This document shows positions 44,734 to 52,576 of a stretch of 64,000 bases of DNA, piece by piece (position 1 is the stretch's first letter; each line of letters begins with the position of its first letter). The stretch is from Actinomadura opuntiae (GTDB lineage Bacteria > Actinomycetota > Actinomycetes > Streptosporangiales > Streptosporangiaceae): assembly GCF_030283205.1 (NCBI RefSeq), contig NZ_JASNWF010000002.1, forward strand, positions 310,001 through 374,000, read 5' to 3'. Below the pieces are notes generated by a model. That model did no database searches and was not told the DNA's origin. It saw only the letters and a program-made list of their open reading frames with translations. The translations under genes and the position numbers were made by a program.

Positions 44734-44742
44734 CCGGCCGCC

Positions 44743-45876
44743 TCACCCGCCGTGCGACTCGGCGGGCCGCCCGTCGGCCGCCGTCAGCAGGGGCCTGTCG
44801 GCGCGCGCCGGGTCCGGGGCGGGCCACCGGGAGCGCAGCCCGAGCATCGCGTTGCCGCCCAGGTACAGCAGGTTGATCACGAGGATGGCGGGGGCGACGA
44901 CCGCGACCGTCCCGCCGAACGCCGGTTCCAGCAGCAGCGCCAGGATGATCGCGGTGATGCCGTTCTGCTGCGCGAGGGCCAGCGCGCCCCGGTCGCCGGA
45001 CTGCGCGCGGGTCAGCGGCAGGCTCACCAGCGCGTGCGCGGCGAACGCGGTGACGCCCAGCACGAGCCCCGGCAGCGGCGACACCCCCAGCGACAGCACC
45101 GCGCCGAGCAGCGCGGACGCCACCAGGAACGCCCCGTTGACGCAGCGGTCCAGCAGCCGCTGCACGGCGTCCGGCCGTCCCGGCAGCACGGGCCGGACGA
45201 CCAGCCCGGCGAGCGCCACGGCCAGCACCCACAGCTGCCACACCCCGACCGCGAGGACGCCGGCGAGCAGCACGCACCCGGCCCCGAACTCCCAGCGCGG
45301 CGCGAACCTGCGGACCAGGAGGAACAGCCCGACCGCGACGGCCGCGACCGCCAGGTTGCCCGCCAGGTCGGCGGTGAACGCCGCGGCGCCGCCGAGGTCC
45401 AGGTGCCCGCCCGTCCCGCCGTGCCGCAGCGGCAGCGCCAGCGCGGCGACGTAGATGGTGATCAGCGTGGTGACCGGGTCGTCGAACGACGCCCACGCCA
45501 GCAGCAGGCTGCGGCCCCGGGGCGACAGCCGGGACGACTCGCCCAGCGCGCTCACCGACAGCGGGTCGATCTGCGCGACGGCGACGCCGAGCACGAGGTA
45601 GGCGGGGTTCTGGAACGCCGCGACCATCACCGCGGTGATCAGGGCGGCCTTGCACAGGACGCCGACGGTGACGGCCAGGACCACCGTCTTCAGGTCGGTG
45701 CGCAGCTGCGACAGGTCGATGCCGTGGGTGCTGCCGTACAGGCCGACGGCCAGCAGCGCGGTCACCAGCGGGGCGTAGACGGGGCCGTCGAGCACGGCCG
45801 TCACATGGCCGGACAGCTGGCCGGCGAGGGCACCGACGGCCACCATCGCGAGCATGAGAGCGAAGCGCTTGGCCAT
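44743..45876 (-). CDS. Cation/proton antiporter-like membrane protein (CPA type)
   Basis: This 377-residue protein has 10-12 hydrophobic helices. It carries the sequence SFDDPVTTLITIY, like the ND/DD transport motif of sodium/proton antiporters, and AVAQIDPLSVSALGES near residue 85, which resembles the NhaP-type TDP motif. The ATG at 45876 was chosen over an upstream alternative because it starts directly before the first helix. It probably exchanges Na+ or K+ for protons across the cytoplasmic membrane. It sits between the NTPase operon and the RiPP-type locus, with 9 nt to the convergent stop. Confidence 0.8.
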   Translation of the reverse strand: MAKRFALMLAMVAVGALAGQLSGHVTAVLDGPVYAPLVTALLAVGLYGSTHGIDLSQLRTDLKTVVLAVTVGVLCKAALITAVMVAAFQNPAYLVLGVAVAQIDPLSVSALGESSRLSPRGRSLLLAWASFDDPVTTLITIYVAALALPLRHGGTGGHLDLGGAAAFTADLAGNLAVAAVAVGLFLLVRRFAPRWEFGAGCVLLAGVLAVGVWQLWVLAVALAGLVVRPVLPGRPDAVQRLLDRCVNGAFLVASALLGAVLSLGVSPLPGLVLGVTAFAAHALVSLPLTRAQSGDRGALALAQQNGITAIILALLLEPAFGGTVAVVAPAILVINLLYLGGNAMLGLRSRWPAPDPARADRPLLTAADGRPAESHGG

Positions 45877-45961
45877 CGTCGGGCCCCTCGGTGGGAGTGC
45901 ACGGCGCGGACATCGTCGTCCCAACTCGACGGTAGGCCGGGCACCGTGCCAACGGCAATCG

Positions 45962-47017
45962 CTATTCGGTACGGGAATCCTCGCGCAGGAGTTCGGCCAC
46001 CAGGTCGCCCAGGCGCTCGTCGGCCTGGCTGACCCGGCTCTGGTTCATGGTGACGCCGACCAGGTACTCGTTCCGCTTGAACCGGTAGTAGTAGACGGCG
46101 CCCTGCTCGACGTCCAGCACGATCCGCAGCAGCCGTCCGCGCACCGCCTGCCGCGCCACCTGCCCGAGCTGCCGCGCCTGCAGCTCGAACCTCTCCGCCA
46201 GGCCGCGGTAGTACGCGCGGGTGGCGTCGGCGGGCTCGCCGGGCGGACGTCCCGCGCTGATCCAGTGGCTCTCGAACATGTCGGCCTCGGCGACGACCTG
46301 CCCGTCCCGGCCGTGCGCGAGATAGGCCAGCTCCTCCGGATGCAGGGCGTCGCCGAGCCAGGTGGCGGGCGGCTCGCCCGGCAGGGACCACTCGCGGCGG
46401 CGCGGTGCGGCCTCCTCCACCTGCTCAAGCCGCTGCGCGGACACGATCGGCGGTGCGCCCCGCACCTGGTCTTGGCCCGGCTGCCAGCCGCCCGGGTTCT
46501 GCGACGGCAGGCCCAGCCAGCCGCGCAGCGCCGTCGCCAGCTCGCAGGTGAACCGGTCGGCGTCGCGGACCAGCGGGACGGACGGCAGCGACCGCGGCGG
46601 TTCCTCCTCCGCCGCCGCCGCGGCGCCGAAGACGATCCCCACGACGTAGTTGTGCGGCGTGACCGCCACGCCGAGCATCGCGCCCTGCTGGGCGTGCAGC
46701 ACCATCCGTATCAGCCGTCCGGTCTCGGCGTGGCTCAGCTCGCCGTCCAGGTCGGTCATCATGAAGGCGAACTGCTGCTCGGCCGCCTGGTAGCGCGGGC
46801 GGCGCCGCGGCGCGGCCCCCGGCAGCGCCTCGGCCACCTCCGGAAGGTCGAGCACGTCCACCTCGAACTCGTAGACCTCCCGGTTGCACTTGGCCAGGTG
46901 GTGCGGCGCCCCCGCGCGGCACATCCACCGGCGCATCTCGTCGGCCCTGGGCGGTTCGGCCGCGAGATGGTCGGACCACATGTGCACGCTCTCGGGGAGC
47001 GTGCGGGTCTCCTCCAT
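45962..47017 (-). CDS. Unknown protein with two copies of a ~60-residue domain, 351 aa
   Basis: Two segments are similar: LIRMVLHAQQGAMLGVAVTP with NYVVGIVF (residues ~105-135) and LLRIVLDVEQGAVYYYRFKR with EYLVGVTM (~298-330). Each is followed or preceded by charged helices, so the protein is an internal duplication of an alpha/beta domain. The start at 47017 is supported by GAAGGAG 5 nt upstream; an ATG 18 nt earlier has its GGAG too close. It lies 34 nt behind the FxsT-like gene on the same strand, so it belongs to that operon. The function is unknown. Confidence 0.68.
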   Translation of the reverse strand: MEETRTLPESVHMWSDHLAAEPPRADEMRRWMCRAGAPHHLAKCNREVYEFEVDVLDLPEVAEALPGAAPRRRPRYQAAEQQFAFMMTDLDGELSHAETGRLIRMVLHAQQGAMLGVAVTPHNYVVGIVFGAAAAAEEEPPRSLPSVPLVRDADRFTCELATALRGWLGLPSQNPGGWQPGQDQVRGAPPIVSAQRLEQVEEAAPRRREWSLPGEPPATWLGDALHPEELAYLAHGRDGQVVAEADMFESHWISAGRPPGEPADATRAYYRGLAERFELQARQLGQVARQAVRGRLLRIVLDVEQGAVYYYRFKRNEYLVGVTMNQSRVSQADERLGDLVAELLREDSRTE

Positions 47018-47051
47018 GCCCTCTCCTTCGGTCATCTCCTGTCATCCCCCG

Positions 47052-50000
47052 TCAAATGAACGGCACGTCCAGATAGAGCGCGGCGGGCCACGGTCCGGCG
47101 CCGTCCGGCCGCTCCTTGCGCGCGGCCTGCGCCGTCTCCACGGCCGCCAGGGTGTAGGGGTGCTTCCGGCCGAGCAGGTCGAACGCGGCCTCCGCGGTCT
47201 GCTCCGCTGGTCGCCGCGCCTCCTCGAACCGGCCGGCCGCGGTCAGCGCCCGCGACCGCAGCAGGGTGGCGACCATCGTCCACGGGTGCTGCTCTCCGAG
47301 AAGGTCGGCGAGCGCCTCGCCCGCCTGCCGCGCCTCGTCCAGCGCCTCCTCGGCCGGACCCGCGCCGACCGGACCCGCGCCCGCCAACAGCAGCGCGGCG
47401 CGGTCCACCCGGCACGCCTGGACGAACGGGTGGTCGGCGGCGTAGGCGGTGGCGAACCCGTCCCGGCACCGGTCGGCGCGGTGGACGGCGTCGTCCAGGT
47501 CGCCGGCGAGGCCCTTCTCGACCGCGTAGGTGAGCGCGGCGGCGAGCGTCGCGGGGTGGCCGCCGCCCAGCAGCGCCCGCAGCTCGCGCAGCGCGGCGTA
47601 GGCGTGCCCCTGGCGCGCGTCCTCCACCGGCGGTGCGAGGACCTCGTGGTGGTTCCGGACGGCGATGGCGTAGCTGCGCTGGGCCCCCATCAGCGCGGCC
47701 CGGTCCGGCTCGGGCAGGTCGCGCATGGTGCGCCGGAGCTCCTCCAGGTGCCAGTACGCCCGCTCCCAGTCGCCGGTGGCGCCGAGGTAGTCGCCGATGA
47801 GGCGGCTGATCCGCAGCGCGAGCCAGTCCTTCTCCCCGAACTCGTCCTTGCGCTGCGCCCACGCCGCCCGGGCATGCCGGAGGGCCTGCGGGTACTGGCC
47901 CATGAGGTGGAACACCTCGGCGAGGTTGACGCGGTTGAGGACGGTCTCGCGGTGCGCGTCGCCGAACAGGCGGAGCGACTCGGTGTAGACGCCCTGGATC
48001 TCGGCCAGCGCCTGGTCGAAGCGGCCCAGCCCGCACAGGGCGCCGGTCAGGCCGCGGCGCTGCACCAGCGTCCAGTACACGCCGGCCGGCCCCTGGTCGC
48101 GCAGGACGGCCAGGGCCCGGCCGCCCAGCTCGTGGGCGCTCCCGTACCGGCCCAGCGCGAAATGGATGCTCGCCGCCTCGCGCAGCAGCCTGCCCTTGAG
48201 CAGGTCGTCCGGCCACCGCTCGAACAGCGGCTCCAGTTCGGCGAGCTGGCCGCGCAGCGCGGGCGGGCTGTCGACCGTCTTGTTGAACCGCGCCTGCTCC
48301 ACGACCCAGCGGCGGACCCACGTCTCCGGGCGGTCCGTGGCGCCGGACGGTCCGAGGTGCCGGTGCAGCTCGGTGAGCAGGTCGACGTGCCGGCGGATCG
48401 ATCCGCTGACGGCGGGCGGCACCGTCTGGGCGAGCGCCTCCAGCACCTGTACGCGGCGGTCCTCGTCCTGCCCGGCGGCGCTCAGGCGGGCTCGGAGGAG
48501 CTCCTGCACGGTCCGGTGGATGCGCAGGATCGGCTGCCGCTTGCGGACGATCTGCGCCAGCCCGTAGCGGGCGCAGATCCGCAGCACCTGGTCGAGGATC
48601 ATGCTGTCGTCGCGGAGGATCTCCCCGTCGTGCTCCCCGGCGGCCTCGGCGAGCTTCGCCAGGAAGGGGCGGGACGACAGCAGTCCGTGACCGACGCCCT
48701 CCGGGGCCAGCCAGGCGCACATCTCCAGCAGCCGCACCGCTATCCGCTCCAGCGGCCCGCCGTGCCCGCCGTCGTCGCGCCCGAGGGTGCGCAGCGTCAC
48801 CTCCAGGCACGCCTCCGGTACCGTCCGCTGCTCCGCCAGCAGCGGCCCGAGCCGCCCGGTGTACTGCTCCGCGGCCCGCTGCGCCGCCTCGTCGGTGGTG
48901 GACGAGCGGCCGGCGTCGCGGGCGGCCTCCTCCCCGATCCAGGCGGCGGCGAGCTGGACGGCCAGCGGCAGCCCGTCCAGCGTCGCGGCGAGGGCGCGCG
49001 CGTCCTCGGCGGCCAGCCCGGCGACCCGGACGCGCAGCACCTCGGCCCCCGCGTCGGCGCCGATCGGCTCGAGGCTGGTCGTGTCCGCGACGACCTGCGC
49101 GGGCGCGGCGGCGGAGCCGGTGTCCGCGGGCCGGGCCGACCGGCAGGTGACGATCACGTGCCCGGGGCCGCCGTCGGGGACCAGGTCGCCCAGCGCGTCG
49201 AGATCGGGCGCGTCGTCGTAGACGAGCAGCCAGCCGCCCCGCTTGGCCCGCAGGTGCCGCACGACGGCCGCGACCCGGTCGCCGACCGGCTGGAACCGTC
49301 CCCCGCCGGGCGGCGGCTCCTCGCCGGCCAGCGTGTCGGCCAGCTCCGAGAGCCCGAGCCGGACCAGGTCGGTGGTGCGCGCCGAGATCCACCAGACGAT
49401 GCCGTAGTCGCCGCCGAACATCCGCAGGTACTCCAGCGCCATGCCGGTCTTGCCGATGCCGGGCGGCCCGCCCAGCACCTGCGGCTCGCACCCGTCGGCG
49501 GCCTGCGCCAGCAGCCGGTCGCGCAGCTCGCCGAGCTCCCGCTCGCGGCCGCGGAACGGCACGCGCACCGGCGCGGCGAAGTTGGTGATCTGCCCGCGCC
49601 GCCCGCCGAGCGGGAACGCCGGGGCCGGGCCGCGGCCCTCCGGGGCGGGAGCGGGCACCCCCTGCACCAGGCCCAGCCTGCTGAACAGCTGCAGCCGCAC
49701 CTCCCCCTCGTCGCCGCCCCTGCGCAGGACGAGCGGCCGGACGCCGTCCGGGACCCGCGCGGGATCGGCGCCGGGCGGCAGCAGGAGGAGGAACCGGTCC
49801 TCGTCCTGCGCGCGGCCGGACGGCGGGTCGGGCGACGCGGCCTCCTCCGGCGCGGCGATCCAGACGGTGCGCCCGCCGGTCTCCTCGCCGGGGCCGGCGA
49901 GGACGGCGTCCTCGCCGATGCTCCGCAACTGCTCGCGCACCCAGTCGGCGAGCGCGCGGTGCGGCCAGGTGTGCACGATCGTGAACGGCGCCGGGCGCGG

Positions 50001-50927
50001 CTCGTCCGGCTCCTGCACCGCGGACGGGCCGAGCGCGGTGCGGTAGTTGTCGCGCAGGTGCGCGGACAGCGCCGGCGGGTCGGCGATCCGCCCGCCGGTC
50101 AGCGCCTCGGCCAGCGCGGCGTACGCGCGCACCAACGCGGAACCGGCCTCCTCCGCCAGGACCGCGAGGACCCTCCGGTCGGCGTAGCGGGGGACGAACG
50201 GGATCCGCACCGGCGATCCGGCCGGGGTGGACGCGGCGTCGCCGGCCGTGAAGCCGGCGAGCCGCTCGGCGACCCGCTCGGGCGGCAGCCGCCGCGTCGA
50301 GGCGTCCTCGCCGCGCGGTTCCACCTCGACGGGCAGGACGTGCATGCGGGTGACCGCCAGGGTGGCGACGTCGTCGGCGATGTCGAAGGCGCCGTCCACC
50401 GACTGCCGCGTCGGCTCGTACAGCACCACCGTCCGGTCGGCGCCGCGCGCGATCACATCGAGGATGTCGGGGTCGTGCCCGGTCGGGGCGTCCACCAGCA
50501 CATGGTCGTAGTCGGAGGCGTCGATGGCCTCGCGCAGCCGCCGGATGAGGCGGCCGCGCGGCTCGTCCCAGGGCAGGGAGGGCGTCCGGAGGTCGCCGTG
50601 CGGCGCGGGCCGCACCAGGTCGATCGGCTCGGTGCCGGGCGGCAGGCAGCGGTGCGCCCGCCACGCGCCGGTGCCCTCGGTCAGCCCGTCCAGCAGCCGG
50701 CCGAGCCCGACGGTCTCGGCGGACGGGCCGAACTCGAAGCGGCTGAGGTAGTCCCATGCCGCGGGGCTCTCCCCGCTCCAGTCGACGATCAGGACGCGGG
50801 ATCCGCCGGCCGCCAGGATCAGCGCGGTGTTGGCCACGGCGGCGGTGCGGCCGAGCCGCGAGCCGGGGGCCGTGAAGACGGTGCAGTCGACGCGGCGGCC
50901 TCCCGCCACCGCGCGGGGTGGGTTCAT
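47052..50927 (-). CDS. fxsT: FxsT-like protein: ParA-like, TIR-like, NB-ARC and TPR domains, 1291 aa
   Basis: Residues ~10-280 form a ParA/MinD-like domain whose P-loop is degenerate (APGSRLGRTAA instead of KGGxGKT). Residues ~305-410 resemble a TIR-like fold (FTIVHTWPHRALADWVREQL then FLLLLPPGAD). An NB-ARC domain has Walker A GGPPGIGKT near residue 486 and a Walker B GGWLLVYDDAPD. TPR repeats fill ~900-1270. This matches FxsT proteins of FxSxx-COOH systems. The ATG overlaps the precursor-like stop by 4 nt, so both are made together. The protein probably senses or assembles with the modified peptide; this is inferred. Confidence 0.82.
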   Translation of the reverse strand: MNPPRAVAGGRRVDCTVFTAPGSRLGRTAAVANTALILAAGGSRVLIVDWSGESPAAWDYLSRFEFGPSAETVGLGRLLDGLTEGTGAWRAHRCLPPGTEPIDLVRPAPHGDLRTPSLPWDEPRGRLIRRLREAIDASDYDHVLVDAPTGHDPDILDVIARGADRTVVLYEPTRQSVDGAFDIADDVATLAVTRMHVLPVEVEPRGEDASTRRLPPERVAERLAGFTAGDAASTPAGSPVRIPFVPRYADRRVLAVLAEEAGSALVRAYAALAEALTGGRIADPPALSAHLRDNYRTALGPSAVQEPDEPRPAPFTIVHTWPHRALADWVREQLRSIGEDAVLAGPGEETGGRTVWIAAPEEAASPDPPSGRAQDEDRFLLLLPPGADPARVPDGVRPLVLRRGGDEGEVRLQLFSRLGLVQGVPAPAPEGRGPAPAFPLGGRRGQITNFAAPVRVPFRGRERELGELRDRLLAQAADGCEPQVLGGPPGIGKTGMALEYLRMFGGDYGIVWWISARTTDLVRLGLSELADTLAGEEPPPGGGRFQPVGDRVAAVVRHLRAKRGGWLLVYDDAPDLDALGDLVPDGGPGHVIVTCRSARPADTGSAAAPAQVVADTTSLEPIGADAGAEVLRVRVAGLAAEDARALAATLDGLPLAVQLAAAWIGEEAARDAGRSSTTDEAAQRAAEQYTGRLGPLLAEQRTVPEACLEVTLRTLGRDDGGHGGPLERIAVRLLEMCAWLAPEGVGHGLLSSRPFLAKLAEAAGEHDGEILRDDSMILDQVLRICARYGLAQIVRKRQPILRIHRTVQELLRARLSAAGQDEDRRVQVLEALAQTVPPAVSGSIRRHVDLLTELHRHLGPSGATDRPETWVRRWVVEQARFNKTVDSPPALRGQLAELEPLFERWPDDLLKGRLLREAASIHFALGRYGSAHELGGRALAVLRDQGPAGVYWTLVQRRGLTGALCGLGRFDQALAEIQGVYTESLRLFGDAHRETVLNRVNLAEVFHLMGQYPQALRHARAAWAQRKDEFGEKDWLALRISRLIGDYLGATGDWERAYWHLEELRRTMRDLPEPDRAALMGAQRSYAIAVRNHHEVLAPPVEDARQGHAYAALRELRALLGGGHPATLAAALTYAVEKGLAGDLDDAVHRADRCRDGFATAYAADHPFVQACRVDRAALLLAGAGPVGAGPAEEALDEARQAGEALADLLGEQHPWTMVATLLRSRALTAAGRFEEARRPAEQTAEAAFDLLGRKHPYTLAAVETAQAARKERPDGAGPWPAALYLDVPFI

Positions 50928-51148
50928 GCGTCCTCGTCTCGTTCCGGCGGGTCGGTGAACGCGCCTTCCTCGGTGAAACCGGGGAACACGCCTTCGTCGG
51001 TGAAGCTGCCGTAGCCGCAGCCCCCTTCACGTTGTTCCCGCAATGCGCGCGCCAGCGCGTGATCCAGCACCGATCCCGCGGGCGACCGCAAAGACGCCGG
51101 GTCGATTCCGGAGAGGTCCACCAGAGCCTGCCGCCCGGCTTCCGTCAT
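50924..51148 (-). CDS. FxsA-like RiPP precursor with repeated F-T-D/E core motifs, 74 aa
   Basis: The leader (residues ~9-38: LVDLSGIDPASLRS, then SVLDHALARALRE) matches FxSxx-COOH precursors, which carry a DLSG-like motif and an LxxALRR-like helix. Instead of a C-terminal FxSxx, residues 42-74 contain GSFTDEG, VFPG, GFTEEG and AFTDPP, giving motifs Phe49-Thr-Asp, Phe58-Thr-Glu and Phe64-Thr-Asp in a 9-residue repeat. A Cys44 and Tyr46 precede them. Ω-x-x motifs are substrates of three-residue-cyclophane-forming radical SAM enzymes such as FxsB. It is divergent from such an enzyme and coupled to the FxsT-like gene. Confidence 0.75.
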   Translation of the reverse strand: MTEAGRQALVDLSGIDPASLRSPAGSVLDHALARALREQREGGCGYGSFTDEGVFPGFTEEGAFTDPPERDEDA

Positions 51149-51199
51149 GTCCTCACCGCCTGTGTCCGGACTGGCCCACCATCGTAGGCATGGGCGGAC

Positions 51200-51228
51200 T
51201 TTACAGAAAGATCTTAACGGGGAAATAT
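51200..51228 (+). promoter_or_regulatory. Candidate promoter for the radical SAM gene
   Basis: TTTACA (51200-51205) and AAATAT (51223-51228) are 17 bp apart in the AT-rich part of the 139-bp space between the precursor-like gene and the radical SAM gene, about 60 bp before the latter's ATG. Confidence 0.45.
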
Positions 51229-51287
51229 CGGGGGAGTCGCGTCATGTGACACGGACGCGGGCGCGCGGCGCGAAGAGACTGGATTGG

Positions 51288-52472
51288 ATGAGCGACCGGA
51301 ATATTGACCGGAAACGGCCGGAACTCGGTGCGACGCCCTTTCGGCAGTTCATACTGAAGGTGCACAGCCGCTGCAATCTGTCCTGCCGGTACTGCTACGT
51401 GTACACGATGGCCGACCAGCGGTGGCGGCACCGCCCGCCGGTGATCTCCCGCGAGGCGGTGGACGCGACGGCCGCGCGGATCGCCGAGCACGCCCGCGCG
51501 CACGCGCTCGACCATGTCGCGGTGATCCTGCACGGCGGGGAGCCGCTGCTGGCGGGGCGGGCCCGGCTGCGGTACGCGGTGGAGTCGGTGCGCGCGGCGG
51601 TGCGGGACGCCACCGGCGGTGCGACGAGCACGCGGTTCTCGCTGCAGACCAACGGCACGCTGCTGACCCGCGAGTTCCTCGAGCTGTTCGACGACCTGGG
51701 CGTGCGCATCGGCGTCAGCCTCGACGGCGGGGCCGCCGCGCACGACCGCGCCCGCCGCACCGCGCACGGCGGCAGCCACGCCCGGGTCCTGCGGGGGCTG
51801 GCGGCGCTGACCGGGCCGTCCTTCCGGCACCTGTTCGGCGGGCTGCTGTGCGTGATCGACCTGGAGCAGGACCCGGTCGCCGCCTACGAGGCGCTGCTGG
51901 CGCACGCGCCGCCCGGCATCGACCTGCTGTTCCCGCACGCCACCTGGGTCGACGCGCCGGCCGGGCCGCCCGGCGCGTACGCGCGGTGGCTCGTCCCGGT
52001 CTTCGACCGGTGGTTCGGCGCGGACGTGCGGCCGGTCCGGATACGGCTCTTCGAGGAGATGATCAACGTGCTGCTCGGCGGCGCGTCCGCGGTGGAGGGG
52101 GTGGGGACGACGCCCGCCGGGATCATCGTGGTGCAGACCGACGGGCACATCGAGCAGTCCGACACCCTCGGCGTCGCCTACGAGGCCGCGGCCGACCTCG
52201 GCCTGGACGTCTTCCACGACGAATTCGACGCGGCACTGCGGCATCCCGCCACGCTCGTGCGGCAGCTCGGCGCGGCGGGCGTTCCCGGCGAATGCGCGCC
52301 GTGCCGATGGGCGCAGGTCTGCGGCGGCGGCCTTTACCCGCACCGTTACGGCGCGGACGGCGGTTTCGACCACCGCTCGGTCTACTGCGCGGATCTCGAC
52401 GCGTTGTACGGCCACATTAGGTCGGCGCTCGTCGGGCGCCTGTCCGAATTAGGCGGCGCCCCCGTCCACTGA
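51288..52472 (+). CDS. fxsB: FxsB-like radical SAM/SPASM peptide maturase
   Basis: This 394-residue enzyme has the radical SAM motif CNLSCRYC (Cys29, Cys33, Cys36), the GGEPLL motif (HGGEPLLAG) and SLDG for SAM binding. A shortened SPASM-type auxiliary cluster region is in CAPCRWAQVCGGG with a final VYC. FxsB enzymes make C-C crosslinks (three-residue cyclophanes) in FxsA peptides. The segment RWAQVCGGGLYPHRY is typical of that family. The start has only a weak GAAGAG. Its stop overlaps an ATG in the multicopper oxidase frame by 1 nt, though that oxidase probably starts later. Substrate by position: the 74-residue divergent peptide. Confidence 0.85.
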   Translation: MSDRNIDRKRPELGATPFRQFILKVHSRCNLSCRYCYVYTMADQRWRHRPPVISREAVDATAARIAEHARAHALDHVAVILHGGEPLLAGRARLRYAVESVRAAVRDATGGATSTRFSLQTNGTLLTREFLELFDDLGVRIGVSLDGGAAAHDRARRTAHGGSHARVLRGLAALTGPSFRHLFGGLLCVIDLEQDPVAAYEALLAHAPPGIDLLFPHATWVDAPAGPPGAYARWLVPVFDRWFGADVRPVRIRLFEEMINVLLGGASAVEGVGTTPAGIIVVQTDGHIEQSDTLGVAYEAAADLGLDVFHDEFDAALRHPATLVRQLGAAGVPGECAPCRWAQVCGGGLYPHRYGADGGFDHRSVYCADLDALYGHIRSALVGRLSELGGAPVH

Positions 52473-52576
52473 TGACGGAAATGATTTTTCGATCAAGGGT
52501 TCGGCATAGTCCCATTCACGATTCCGCCGGTGCGGCCGCCCATTGTTTTGTCCGGGCCGGCTCGGGGAGGCAGGGG

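Noticed and set aside
46884..51014. 4-kb plus-strand open frame opposite fxsT
   Set aside because: The translated sequence is low-complexity, and codon third positions fit the minus-strand gene, which has NB-ARC and TPR motifs.
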